A stretch of 47,041 nt of DNA from Thermoleophilaceae bacterium (GTDB taxonomy: Bacteria > Actinomycetota > Thermoleophilia > Solirubrobacterales > Thermoleophilaceae): positions 1 to 47,041 of the forward strand of contig JAICRZ010000003.1 of assembly GCA_025937135.1 (NCBI GenBank), given 5' to 3'. Within the stretch, counting starts at the first letter, position 1, and every line of letters begins with the position of its first letter. The translations under genes and the position numbers were made by a program. Under the pieces are notes generated by a model. The model had not been told where the DNA came from. It ran no database searches and worked only from the letters and a program-made list of their open reading frames with translations. Of this stretch, positions 9,234 to 19,600 are shown piece by piece.

Positions 9234-9590
9234 GTGGCCGGCAGCCGGACTTTCTCGTTCCGCGCCGAGGCGGATCTCGGGGAGCGCCATGACCGGGCGC
9301 TCTCCGAGCTGGAGCGGCTGCGGCGTGAGCACCCACGCCTGGCGGACAGCGTTCGCTACGACTTCGACGTGCGCCTCGCGGCCGCTCAGCAACGCGGGCT
9401 TGGCAGCTCCGCCGAGCGGATGCAAGCGACGGTCGCTGCGCTCGTTGCTGCCGTCGAGGAGGCGGTCGCCGACGAGCACCTCCTGGCGAGCGCGCCGGCG
9501 GCAGCCGATGACGAGAGGCTGGCCGCCGCGCGGGCGGCGGCCGACGCCATGGCGCTGCGCTACGAAGCCGAGCAGCCGGGCACGGCGTGA
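9234..9590 (+). CDS. putative antitoxin, small helical/charged protein (ORF track start 9207; GTG 9234 preferred)
   Basis: VAGSRTFSFRAEADLGERHDRALSELERL...; translationally overlapped with a MazF-like gene. Confidence 0.6.
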   Translation: MAGSRTFSFRAEADLGERHDRALSELERLRREHPRLADSVRYDFDVRLAAAQQRGLGSSAERMQATVAALVAAVEEAVADEHLLASAPAAADDERLAAARAAADAMALRYEAEQPGTA

Positions 9591-9919
9591 TCCTCGACGC
9601 CGGGGAGGTTTGGTGGTTCGACCTGCCGCGTGTTGGACCCAAGCCGGGTGTCGTGTGCTCGCGCCGCGCCGTGAACCTGCGGCTCATGCCGGTCGTTGCG
9701 CGCATCACTACGGTCGACCGAGAACGGGCTCTGCCGACCGCTGTGCCGCTCGACGCCGGCGAGGTCGAGGGGTTGCCGCAGTCTGGCTTCGTCCTCGCAC
9801 ATGACCTGTTCCTCGCCGGCCCAGCGGCGCCGGCCACGACCTCAGCTGGGCGCCTGACCGCGCTCAAGCTCGTCGAGTTGCGCCGCGCGCTCGCCTGGAC
9901 GTTCTCGCTCGCCCGCTAG
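9587..9919 (+). CDS. type II toxin-antitoxin system PemK/MazF family toxin
   Basis: 110 aa; ILDAGEVWWFDLPRVGPKPGVVCSRRAVN N-terminus; GTGA overlap with the preceding ORF. Confidence 0.8.
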   Translation: MILDAGEVWWFDLPRVGPKPGVVCSRRAVNLRLMPVVARITTVDRERALPTAVPLDAGEVEGLPQSGFVLAHDLFLAGPAAPATTSAGRLTALKLVELRRALAWTFSLAR

Positions 9920-10599
9920 TTCCCCGTCACCGCCCACGTCCCGTCGGCGTCGAAGGCGCCGGCGGCGGAGGAGGTGATCCAGTACGGCGCGCCCATCTTG
10001 TAGAGCACGCCGCTCGTGCTGTAGGTGAAGCTGGACGCGTTGTGCGTCGCCCGCTGGTAGATGCAGAGGTAGCCCTGCTCTGCCGTCGGTGCTCCGAGCG
10101 TGCCGGGGCAGTGCGGGTCGGTCGAGGGGAAGGTCGAGACCACGTCGACCGCGTAGTCGCTGGCGAGCGGCCAGCCGAACGAGATGTCGTCGTACGCCGC
10201 CTGGCCGCCTGCGGTCGCGACCCCGGAGGTGGCCCACGCGCCGGTCACCGTCTTGCCCTGCGGCAGCGTCGACGGGAACGGGCCCGGCGAGCCGGTCTGG
10301 CCCGTCGCGCCGGTGTCGCCCTTCGGGCCCTGGTCGCCCCTGGGGCCCTGGTCGCCCTTCGCGCCCGGATCGCCCTTCGGCCCGGCCGGCAGGTTGCCCG
10401 CCTTGAAGTCGCCGGCGGTCAGGGAGCGGTCCTTGACCTTCGCGCTCGTCACCGCGTTCTTCTTGAGCTGCGCCGCGCCGACGCTGTTCTTCGGCAGCTT
10501 GACCGCGGCGTAGCCGGTGCCTCCCATCGCCACGAGGAGGGCGATCAGCGCGATGGTCATCGACGGGGTCGGGCGGTGGCGGGCGAGAAGGCGGCGCAT
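9916..10599 (-). CDS. secreted/anchored collagen-like triple-helix repeat protein
   Basis: 227 aa; RHRPTPSMTIALIALLVAMGGTGYAAVKLPKNSVG leader, then about 12 GXY triplets. Confidence 0.8.
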   Translation of the reverse strand: MRRLLARHRPTPSMTIALIALLVAMGGTGYAAVKLPKNSVGAAQLKKNAVTSAKVKDRSLTAGDFKAGNLPAGPKGDPGAKGDQGPRGDQGPKGDTGATGQTGSPGPFPSTLPQGKTVTGAWATSGVATAGGQAAYDDISFGWPLASDYAVDVVSTFPSTDPHCPGTLGAPTAEQGYLCIYQRATHNASSFTYSTSGVLYKMGAPYWITSSAAGAFDADGTWAVTGN

Positions 10600-10740
10600 G
10601 CAGATCCTCCTGGAGGTGCGGGGACGGCCAGTCGCCCGAACGTAGGATCGGCATGCCCGTCGCGCATCGGGGGCGCGCGACGGATAGGGATTTCCCCGAT
10701 GGCCGGGGGCGTATGTCGCTCAGCCGCTGCCGGCGCCGGC

Positions 10741-11340
10741 TCAGACGCGCACTTCCGCGGCCACCGGCTCGGCCGCCGGCATCCGCTCCGCAGCGTCGCT
10801 CGCGGCAGGCCGCAGCGCCAGCCGCGCGAGCGGGACGGAGATCGCAGCCGCGATCGCGCATGCGGCGATCGCTCCGGCCAGGCTCGGCTTGTTGGTCATG
10901 AGGAACAGGAACGCCACGATCTGCGACGACCCGAACAGGGCCACATGCGTGAGCACCGGGTCGCGCCGCAGCGCGTCGACCTCCGGCGGCACGGGGCCGT
11001 CGGGCAGCTCACGGACGCTCTCGGCCAGCGCCCCGGTCCGCTTGCTCTCCACGGCGGGACCGAGGATGCTCATGAGGACGAAGACCGCGATAGCGACGTC
11101 GACCCAGCCGGTGCCCCATCCCCAGTGGCCGTCGCCGACCATGTAGAGGCCGAACGCGAAGATCAGGAGCATCGCCGGCGGGATGAGCTTCTCCGCGAGT
11201 GGCACGAAGGAGAGCGCCGAGCGGATTCCGCCGACGTCTTCCGCGCGCTGGGCGCGGAACAGGCCGCCGAGCGTGTAGGCGAGCGCGATTACGAGCGTGA
11301 CCACGCCCACGACGTGCAGGAACAGAGCGATGTCGTACAT
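10741..11340 (-). CDS. DUF2269-like integral membrane protein
   Basis: MYDIALFLHVVGVVTLVIALAYTLGGL..., several TM segments; GGGAGGA RBS upstream of ATG 11340 (track start 11466 too far upstream). Confidence 0.75.
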   Translation of the reverse strand: MYDIALFLHVVGVVTLVIALAYTLGGLFRAQRAEDVGGIRSALSFVPLAEKLIPPAMLLIFAFGLYMVGDGHWGWGTGWVDVAIAVFVLMSILGPAVESKRTGALAESVRELPDGPVPPEVDALRRDPVLTHVALFGSSQIVAFLFLMTNKPSLAGAIAACAIAAAISVPLARLALRPAASDAAERMPAAEPVAAEVRV

Positions 11341-11488
11341 GGGTCCTCCCTTTTGCTGCGGTTCCGCGCCAGGACTGCGTCTTGCGCGAACGTAACCGCG
11401 ATGGGGCAGATTCGCCACGTTCGGCGCGTCACTTCGCGGACACGCCAGAGAATTCTCATCGGCCACGCGTCCCGTGGTCGCCGTGCCC

Positions 11489-12379
11489 CTACCGCCGGTG
11501 GCGCCGGTGCTTCGCCCTCACCTCCTGTTTGGCCTGCGCGACGACCGGCCGCAGCCGCGCCCCGCGGTCCGACAGCCATGCGCAGAAGACGACGTGACCG
11601 CGCCCGCGAGCGCGAACCTTGATGTGCTGCGTCTCGGTGCCCAGCCTCACCCGGCCGCGGGGCTCGAACGCGACGATCGGTTCCAGCGGCGGATCCGGGT
11701 CGGGCCCACCGTGCGTCGCCGCACAGTTGCGGTAGCTGGACGAGATCATCTGCACCGTCAGGTCCCCGGGCGCCTCGCCGACCGTCGTCACGGTGGCGGT
11801 GAAGCGCTTGCCGGCGACCGCGTGCCGGGGCACGTGCAGCCGGACGCTGTAGCGCGGGTCACGGAGGGTGAGCGGGACCTGCGCCGTGGCCACGTTCCGG
11901 TTCGACTCGGTGTCCGTCGAGAAGACGTTGAGGTACCCGCAGATCACGTAGGCGCCGGGCCCGGTGAAGCCGAAGATGTTGCCGCTGACCCAGCGGTCGG
12001 CCGTGTCCGACACGGCGTAGGGCGCCCCCGCGGGCCCCGAGACCGCGAAGACGTCGCTGACGGCGTCGGGATTCAGCGGGTTGTCACAGGCGGTCCCCGC
12101 GTGCTGAAGGTTCAGGTAGACGTGGCAGTTCGTGTAGCCCTCGACCACGTCGGTGCAGCCCGACGGCAGCACGCCCTGGCCCGAGACCGTGAGCGGCGCC
12201 TCCATGACGGCCACCGGCGGGGCCGAGATAGCGAGACTGCCGTCGGCGAACGCGGCCGGCGCAGCGGCGGACAGCGCCACCACCGATGCGGCCACCGCGA
12301 GCAGGCTTGTTCGCGCTGCGCCCACGGATCCAGCAGAACATGGGCGCCGCGAAGGCACAAGGCCTCGGCCCGCGCGCAT
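11489..12379 (-). CDS. secreted hypothetical protein
   Basis: Signal peptide SLLAVAASVVALSAAAPAAFADG, paired Cys; start chosen at 12379 to avoid overlap with murI. Confidence 0.6.
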   Translation of the reverse strand: MRAGRGLVPSRRPCSAGSVGAARTSLLAVAASVVALSAAAPAAFADGSLAISAPPVAVMEAPLTVSGQGVLPSGCTDVVEGYTNCHVYLNLQHAGTACDNPLNPDAVSDVFAVSGPAGAPYAVSDTADRWVSGNIFGFTGPGAYVICGYLNVFSTDTESNRNVATAQVPLTLRDPRYSVRLHVPRHAVAGKRFTATVTTVGEAPGDLTVQMISSSYRNCAATHGGPDPDPPLEPIVAFEPRGRVRLGTETQHIKVRARGRGHVVFCAWLSDRGARLRPVVAQAKQEVRAKHRRHRR

Positions 12380-12421
12380 GTTCGGACGCTGACGTCCGCC
12401 TCCCTTTGTCACCATGACCGG

Positions 12422-13255
12422 GTGACGCGCGTCGACCGCACCCAGCCGATCGCCGTGTTCGACTCCGGCGTCGGCGGCCTGACCGTGCTGCACGAGTGCC
12501 TCGTCTGGCTCCCGCACGAGGACTTCGTCTACCTGGGCGACACCGCGCGCTTCCCCTACGGCGGCCGCGACGCGGCGGACCTGCGCGAGCGCTCGCTGGC
12601 CGTCGCCCGCCATCTGCGCGACAACGGGGCGAAGATGATCGTGGTGGCCTGCAACTCGGCGACGTCGGCGGCGCTGCCGGCGTTGCGCGACGAGCTGGGC
12701 GAATCGCTGGCTGTCGTGGGGACGGTGGAGCCCGCCGCGCGGCTGGCCGCAGCCGCCACGCGCAGCGGCCGCATCGGGCTGCTCGGCACGCCCGCGACGG
12801 TCGCGAGCGGCGCGTACGAGCGCGCGCTCAGCGACGTCGACCTGACCTCGGTCGCCTGCCCGAAGCTCGCTCCGTTGATCCAGGCGGGCGGCGAGCTCGA
12901 CGCGCGCGTCGTCGAGCTCGAGGACGAGTACTGCGAGCCGCTGATCGCCGCGGGCGTCGACACCGTGATCCTCGGCTGCACCCACTACCCGCTCGTGCGC
13001 GCGATCCTCCAGCGCGCGCTCGGGCGTGGCGTGACGATCGTCAGCTCGGGGCAGGCGATCGCCGACGAGGTCGAGCGCCAGCTGAGCGAGCGCGACATCG
13101 AGAACGAAACCGACCGGCGCGGCTCCTACCGCTTCGCCTGCACGGGTGACGAGCAGGAATTCAGGGCGCTGGCCGCGCGCTCGCTCCAGCTGCCGGTGGA
13201 GCGCGTCGACCGCGTCGAGATCGCCGAGCGCACGAGTGAAAGGCGGGCCGCATGA
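12422..13255 (+). CDS. murI: glutamate racemase
   Basis: [46 protein letters not shown] motifs; GTG start. Confidence 0.95.
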   Translation: MTRVDRTQPIAVFDSGVGGLTVLHECLVWLPHEDFVYLGDTARFPYGGRDAADLRERSLAVARHLRDNGAKMIVVACNSATSAALPALRDELGESLAVVGTVEPAARLAAAATRSGRIGLLGTPATVASGAYERALSDVDLTSVACPKLAPLIQAGGELDARVVELEDEYCEPLIAAGVDTVILGCTHYPLVRAILQRALGRGVTIVSSGQAIADEVERQLSERDIENETDRRGSYRFACTGDEQEFRALAARSLQLPVERVDRVEIAERTSERRAA

Positions 13256-13980
13256 GCCGCAACGACGGCCGCGAGCCGAACGAGCTGCGACCCACCGCGA
13301 TGACGCCCGGGTTCATGCGCACCGCAACCGGCTCGGCGCTGATCGAGCAGGGCGGCACGCGCGTGATCTGCACCGCGTCGGCACAGGAGGGCGTGCCGCG
13401 CTGGATGACGGGCAAGGGCCGCGGCTGGGTCACGGCCGAGTACGGGATGCTCCCCGCGTCGACGGGCGACCGCAAGCAACGCGACGTCTCGAAGGGCCGG
13501 CCCGACGGGCGGACCGTGGAGATCCAGCGGCTGATCGGCCGTGCGCTGCGCGGCGTCGTTGACTTCCAGGCGCTGGGCGAGCGCACCGTCTACCTCGACT
13601 GCGACGTGCTCGAGGCCGACGGCGGCACGCGCTGCGCGTCGATCACGGGCGCCTACGTCGCGCTGCACCTCGCGCTCCAGAAGCTGGTCGACGACGGCGC
13701 GCTCGAGTCGGTGCCGCTGAACGAGGCGGTGGCGGCGGTATCCGTCGGGATGGTGGACGGCACGCCGATGCTCGACCTCGACTACTCCGAGGACTCCACC
13801 GCCGAGGTCGACATGAACGTGGTGATGACCGGCGACGGCGGCCTCGTCGAGGTGCAGGCCACGGCGGAGCGGACTCCGCTCACGCGCGCATCCCTCGACG
13901 ACCTGCTGGCGCTCGCCGCCGCGGGAATCGAGCGCCTGCGCGACGCGCAGCAGGCCGCCCTCGCCGCGCCAGTCGCCTGA
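13252..13980 (+). CDS. rph: ribonuclease PH
   Basis: 242 aa; [48 protein letters not shown] motifs. Confidence 0.95.
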   Translation: MSRNDGREPNELRPTAMTPGFMRTATGSALIEQGGTRVICTASAQEGVPRWMTGKGRGWVTAEYGMLPASTGDRKQRDVSKGRPDGRTVEIQRLIGRALRGVVDFQALGERTVYLDCDVLEADGGTRCASITGAYVALHLALQKLVDDGALESVPLNEAVAAVSVGMVDGTPMLDLDYSEDSTAEVDMNVVMTGDGGLVEVQATAERTPLTRASLDDLLALAAAGIERLRDAQQAALAAPVA

Positions 13981-13985
13981 CCGCG

Positions 13986-14564
13986 ATGGAGCTCGTCCTC
14001 TCCACGCGGAACGCGCACAAGCTGCGCGAGTTCGAGCCTCTCATGGCGCCGCACCGGGTACTTCCCCTACCGGATGAGGTCGTGCTTCCGCCGGAGACCG
14101 GAGCGACGTTCGCGGAGAACGCGATGACGAAGGCGCGCGCGGCCGCGGATGCGACCGGCCGCGTGGCGATCGCCGACGACTCCGGCATCGCCGCGGCGGC
14201 GCTCGGCGGTCGACCGGGCGTCTACTCCGCGCGCTACGCCGGCGAGCACGCGAGCGACGAGGAGAACCTGACCAAGCTCCTGCGCGAGGTGCCCGAAGAC
14301 GGCGATCGCCGCGTCGCATACATCTGCGCGCTCGCCTACGTCGAGCCGGGCGGCGTCGAGCACGTGGTCGAGGGCCGCTGCGAGGGCACGCTCTCCCACG
14401 ACCCGCGCGGCGACGGCGGCTTCGGTTACGACCCGGCGTTCGTCCCCTCCGACCGCGACGACGGCCGCACCATGGCCGAGCTCACGCCCGAGGAGAAGGA
14501 TGCGATCTCGCACCGCGGCCGCGCGGCGCGTGTGCTGCTCGAATGGCTGGAGCGGCGCGCGTGA
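13986..14564 (+). CDS. rdgB: non-canonical purine NTP pyrophosphatase (RdgB/HAM1)
   Basis: LSTRNAHKLREF, ATFAENAMTKARAAA, ADDSGIAAAALGGRPGVYSARYAG. Confidence 0.94.
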   Translation: MELVLSTRNAHKLREFEPLMAPHRVLPLPDEVVLPPETGATFAENAMTKARAAADATGRVAIADDSGIAAAALGGRPGVYSARYAGEHASDEENLTKLLREVPEDGDRRVAYICALAYVEPGGVEHVVEGRCEGTLSHDPRGDGGFGYDPAFVPSDRDDGRTMAELTPEEKDAISHRGRAARVLLEWLERRA

Positions 14565-15499
14565 CAACGCTCCGGGACCCGCGCGACCAGGGCGTGCGCA
14601 AGGAGCGCGCGGCGTGGACGTCGATCATCTCGAACACGCTGCTGATCCTGCTGAAGATCGCGGCGGGCGTGATCACCGGCTCGGTCGCGATCATCACCGA
14701 GGCGGTCCATTCGAGCATCGACCTCGTCGCGTCGGTGATCGCGTTCTTCTCCGTCCGCAAGGCGCACGAGCCCGCGGACGAGTCGCATCCCTACGGGCAC
14801 GAGAAGGTCGAGAACCTGGCCGCCGCGTTCGAGGGCGTGCTGATCGTGCTGGGTGCGGCGATCATCATCTTCGAGGCGATCCGCAAGCTCTCGAACGAGT
14901 CGCACGTGCAGAAGCTGGGCGTGGGCATCGTCGTGATCGGGCTGTCGGCGATCGTGAACCTGATCGTCTCGCGCCACCTCCATCGCAAGGCGCGCGAGAC
15001 CGACTCGCCGGCACTCGAGGGCGACGCCGCGCACCTGCACACCGACGCGCTCACCTCGATCGGCGTGCTGATCGCGCTCGCGCTCGTGGCCATCACCGGC
15101 GTCGACCAGCTCGACCCGATCGCCGCCCTGGTGGTGGCGGTGGCGATCGTGTTCAGCGGCATCCGCCTGGTGATGCGCTCCTCGCGCGTGCTCGTGGACG
15201 AGGCGCTTCCCGAGGAGGAGATGCACGGCGTGGCGGAGGCGATCCGGGAGGTGGGGGCGAGCGAGGTGATCGGCTTCCACAAGATCCGCGCGCGCCGGGG
15301 CGGCAGCAATCGCTACGTCGATCTCCACGTGCAGTTCCGCCGCGGCACGAGCCTCGAGCGCGCGCACGACGTGAGCCATCACCTCCAGGCGGCGATCCGT
15401 GATCGCCTCGGCGGCGCCGACGTGCTCATCCACCTCGAGCCGGAGGACGCCATCGAGTCGCCCACGAGCGACCCGACGCGCTCGCTCAGCGCAGGTTGA
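14561..15499 (+). CDS. cation diffusion facilitator family transporter
   Basis: ITGSVAIITEAVHSSIDLVAS, SHPYGHEKVENL CDF motifs; GTGA overlap. Confidence 0.9.
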   Translation: MTTLRDPRDQGVRKERAAWTSIISNTLLILLKIAAGVITGSVAIITEAVHSSIDLVASVIAFFSVRKAHEPADESHPYGHEKVENLAAAFEGVLIVLGAAIIIFEAIRKLSNESHVQKLGVGIVVIGLSAIVNLIVSRHLHRKARETDSPALEGDAAHLHTDALTSIGVLIALALVAITGVDQLDPIAALVVAVAIVFSGIRLVMRSSRVLVDEALPEEEMHGVAEAIREVGASEVIGFHKIRARRGGSNRYVDLHVQFRRGTSLERAHDVSHHLQAAIRDRLGGADVLIHLEPEDAIESPTSDPTRSLSAG

Positions 15500-15626
15500 T
15501 CGCCGCAGCGGCGGCCAGCGCGAGCAGCACCGCGAAGTAGCCGACGTAGCCGCTCACGAGCACGATGATCGCCGCGATCACGCAGATCGCGACGATGGCC
15601 GACCACGAGATTTGACCGAGCGTCAC
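15486..15626 (-). CDS. 46-aa small membrane protein (not in ORF track)
   Basis: Reverse strand GTG at 15626: VTLGQISWSAIVAICVIAAIIVLVSGYVGYFAVLLALAAAAAINLR*. Confidence 0.4.
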   Translation of the reverse strand: MTLGQISWSAIVAICVIAAIIVLVSGYVGYFAVLLALAAAAAINLR

Positions 15627-15645
15627 GCCGCTATTGTGACCGCCG

Positions 15646-15975
15646 GTGTCCGGTCCGGCCCTGACCCCCGACCTCGCGCTCGACTATCTGGGCGAGCTGT
15701 CGACCGACATCCGCGCCGCGCTCGTGATCGACAAGAGCGGTGAGGTGGCGGCCGTGACCGGCGATGACACCCGTCGCGGCGAGCGCATGCGTGAGCTCGC
15801 CATCGACATGCTCGACGCCGCGAGCGATGGTGACCAGGTCGAGGTCGTCACCACCGAGGGATCGGTCTTCGCCGTGCGCGGCGAGTCGTGGACGGTCGCG
15901 GTGGTCGCGGGTCGCATGCCGCTCGCCTCGCTCATGTTCTACGACCTGCGCAACGTCGTGCGCGACCTCGGATGA
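15646..15975 (+). CDS. roadblock/LC7-like domain protein
   Basis: 109 aa; RAALVIDKSGEVAAVTGD...SVFAVRGESWTVAVVAGR fold signature; family assignment tentative. Confidence 0.55.
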   Translation: MSGPALTPDLALDYLGELSTDIRAALVIDKSGEVAAVTGDDTRRGERMRELAIDMLDAASDGDQVEVVTTEGSVFAVRGESWTVAVVAGRMPLASLMFYDLRNVVRDLG

Positions 15976-16202
15976 GGGAGCGGCGCGGACGGATCGGGCG
16001 CACGGTCGGCGCTGCCGTGGACAGCATCGCGAGCGCGGCGCGACGCGGCGGGCCGCGCGCCGGAGAGCCGCGCGCGGTGGTCTACGACCGGGCCGGTCAC
16101 GGCACTCTGCTGCGGCCGGGAACGCCCGAGCACGAACGGCTCGTGGCCCTCGCCGATGAGCTGATTGCGCTCTGGAGCGCGCCCGAGAGCCCCGAGAGCT
16201 GA
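15972..16202 (+). CDS. small hypothetical protein coupled to the preceding gene
   Basis: ATGA overlap; MRERRGRIGRTVGAAVDSIASAARR... Confidence 0.5.
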   Translation: MRERRGRIGRTVGAAVDSIASAARRGGPRAGEPRAVVYDRAGHGTLLRPGTPEHERLVALADELIALWSAPESPES

Positions 16203-16321
16203 CCCACAAATCCCGCTCTTTCCGGCAAACGGCCCGACCGCCGACCGCCTCTGCGTAGGCGTCGTCCGCCGCCATTGTTAGCGTCGCTCCCGATTCCAAA
16301 GCGGAAAACAAGGAGGATCAC

Positions 16322-16597
16322 GTGACGAAGCAGGAGTTCGTAGACCAGGTCGCCAACAGCTCGGGGCTCGGGAAGGCCGAGGCTGGCAGCGCCGTCGACG
16401 CGGTCCTGTCGACGATCCAGGAGACCCTTAGCCGCGGCGGAGAGGTCAACTTCACCGGCTTCGGCAAGTTCAGCGTGGCGGACCGCGGCGCCCGTCAGGG
16501 CGTGAACCCGCAGACCGGCGAGCGGATCCAGATCGCCGCGAGCCGGGTGCCGCGCTTCAGCGCCGGCTCCGCGCTGAAGAACGCCGTCAAGAGCTAA
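16322..16597 (+). CDS. HU family DNA-binding protein
   Basis: MTKQEFVDQVANSSGL, GGEVNFTGFGKFSV, GVNPQTGERIQIAASRVPRFSAGSALKNAV; AAGGAGG RBS. Confidence 0.95.
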   Translation: MTKQEFVDQVANSSGLGKAEAGSAVDAVLSTIQETLSRGGEVNFTGFGKFSVADRGARQGVNPQTGERIQIAASRVPRFSAGSALKNAVKS

Positions 16598-16598
16598 A

Positions 16599-16670
16599 CG
16601 GACGGCGGACGGCGGACGGCGGACCGCGGATTTCCGCTCCGCCGTCCGCCGATCCGCCCTCCGCCGTCCT
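16599..16670 (+). repeat. heptamer tandem repeat/hairpin (GGACGGC x3 + variant, then TCCGCCG x4 with one variant) downstream of HU gene; probable terminator
   Basis: GGCGGACGGCGGA...TCCGCCGTCCGCC 13-bp perfect stem; 7-nt periodicity. Confidence 0.7.
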
Positions 16671-16694
16671 GGCTCATGAGACACTCGGACCACC

Positions 16695-19600
16695 ATGACC
16701 TGTCCGAGCTGCGGGCACGAGAGCCCGGACGACGCGAAGTTCTGTTCCCAGTGCGGCACGCGGCTTCTCGCTGAGCAGCCGCAGGCGGACAGCGAGCCCG
16801 CGGTCTCCGAGCCGCCCAGCCACGTCGGCGACGGCCGCTACGTGGTCGATCGCTTCCTCGGCGAGGGCGGCCGCAAGCGCGTCTACCTGGCGCACGACAC
16901 GGCACTCGATCGCGACGTCGCGCTGGCCATCGTCAAGACCGCGGGCCTCGACGAGCGCGGCCGGGTGCGCGTCCGCCGCGAGGCGCAGGCGATGGCGCGG
17001 CTGGGCGACCACCCGCACGTCGTCACCGTCCACGACATCGGCGAGGAGCACGGCGAGCCGTACATCGTCAGCCAGTACATGGCCGGCGGCGCTGTCGAGA
17101 ACCTGCTCCAGCAGGCGCCCGGGCGGCAGCTCGACATCGACACGGTGCTGGGCGTTGCCCGCGGGATCTGCACGGCGCTCGAGCACGCGCACCACAGCGG
17201 GATCGTCCATCGCGACCTCAAGCCCGCCAACGTCTGGCTTACCGCCGACGGCACCGCCAAGCTCGGCGACTTCGGCCTCGCCTTCTCGCTCGACAAGGCG
17301 CGCGTCACCAAGACCGGCGCGATCGTGGGCACGGCGGCGTACATGGCGCCGGAGCAGGCGCTCGGCCATCAGCCCGACGCGCAGTCGGACCTCTACTCGC
17401 TCGGCGCGATGCTCTACGAGATGGTCACCGGCCGCCCGCCGTTCGTCGGCGACGACGTGGTGTCGGTCATCTCGCAGCACGCGAACGCAGAGCCGGTCGC
17501 GCCGTCGTGGCATGCGGAGGACGTGCCGAAGGAGCTCGAGCGGCTGATCCTGGACCTGCTCGAGAAGGACCCCGGAAAGCGGCCCCAGGGCGCGGCCGCC
17601 GTGCTCGAGCGGCTCGACGACGTGCTGGCCGCCGTGGCGCGCGGCGACGACGCGCCCCCGCTCGGCGACGAGCTCTCGCGCGTCGAGGGCCTGGCCGAGG
17701 GCGTCTTCGTGGGGCGCGAGCGCGAGGTCGACAAGCTGCGCGCCGGGCTCGAGGACGCGCTCGGCGGCCGCGGCAGCCTGCTGATGGTGGTCGGCGAGCC
17801 GGGCATCGGCAAGACGCGCACCGCCGAGGAGCTCGTCACCTATGCGCGGCTGCGCGGTGCGCGCGTGCTGATCGGTCGCTCCTACGAGGCCGAGGGCGCG
17901 CCCGCATACTGGCCCTGGCTCCAGATGGCCCGCGCGTTGATGGAGGGCGGCGACGCCGACCATCTGCGCGAGCTGCTCGGCGCCGGCGCGGCCGACGTCG
18001 TCCGCGTCATGCCCGAGCTGCGCAAGCTGCTGCCGGACCTCGAGCCGCAGCACTCGCTCGAGCCGGAGCAGGCGCGGTTCCGCTTCTTCGACGCCGTCAC
18101 AACCTTCCTGCGCAACGTCGCCGCCGAGCAGCCGCTCGTGATCCTGCTCGACGACCTGCACTGGGCCGACGCGCCGTCGCTGCGGCTGCTCCAGTTCCTC
18201 GCGCGCGAGCTGTCGGACGCGAGCATCCTCGTGGTCGGCACCTACCGCGACGTCGAGCTCGGCCGCCGCCATCCGCTGTCACAGGCGCTCGCCGACCTCT
18301 CGCGCCAGGGGCTCGTCGAGCGCGTGACGCTGCGCGGGCTGTCGGAGCCCGAGGTCGCGCGCCTGATCGAGGTCACCGCGAGCATCGACCCGCCGCCCGC
18401 GCTCGTGCGGGCGATTCACGACGAGACCGAGGGCAACCCGTTCTTCGTGAGCGAGATCGTGAACCTGCTCGCGTCGGAGGGCCAGCTCGACGACCCCTCC
18501 GGCTTCGGCGAGTGGACGCTCACGATCCCGCAGGGTGTGCGCGAGGTGCTCGGCCGCCGCCTCGACCGCCTCTCCGACGACTGCAACCGGCTGCTGGCGA
18601 TCGCGTCGGTGATCGGCCGCGAGTTCGCCGTCGAGGTGCTCGAGCGGGTCGCCGACCTGCCGCACGAGCGCACCCTCGCGCTGCTCGTGGAGGCCGGGGG
18701 CGAGCGCATCCTCGACCACGACAGCGCCCCGCCGCTGCGCTTCAGCTTCGCTCACGCGCTCGTGCGCGAGGCGCTCTACGAAGAGCTCGCCGTCGCGCAA
18801 CGCGTGCGTCTGCACAGGCGCGCGGCGGCGGTGATCGAGGAGATCTACGGCGAGGAGCCCGGGCAGCGGCTCGAGGAGCTGGCCCACCATTTCCTCGAGG
18901 GCCAGGAGCTCGAGCGCGCGATCGTCTACGCGGAGGCGGCGGCGAACCGATCGGTCGAGGTGATGGCCTTCGAGCGCGCCGCGGAGCTGTACGGCAAGGC
19001 ATGCCAGGCGATGGAGCTGCGCTACCCGGCGCCCGGGCGCCGCCACGTCGAGCTGCTGGTGGCGCTCGGCATGGCGCAGTCGCGCGCCACGGCCGGACTG
19101 CGCGCACGCGAGACCTTCACGCGCGCCGCCACTCTCGCGCGCGAGATGGGCGAGAGCGACCTGTTCGCGGCGTCGGTGCTCGGTCTGTCGATGTGGATCG
19201 TGATCGGCAAGGACGACCCCGAGGCGACCGAGCTGATCGAGGAGGCGCTGGCCGGGCTGGGGGAGGCCGACAGCGCGATCCGCGCGCGCCTGCTCGTGCG
19301 ACTCTCGGTGGCCACCTACTTCACCCGCCCGGACGAGCGCGAGCGCTACGCCCGCGAGGCCCTCGAGATGGCGCGCCGCGTGGGTGAGCCGGACACGCTT
19401 GCGGCGGTGCTCGAGCACGCCCACTTCACGCTCTCGACGCCCGACCGGACCGAGGAGCGCGTGCAGATCGTGACCGAGCTGATCGAGGCCGCCGAGCGCG
19501 CCGGCGACCAGGAGTTCGCGATCGAGGGCCACGGCATGCGACTGATCGACCTGCTCGAGCTCGGCGACATCGAGGGCGTCGACCGCGAGATGCAGATCTA

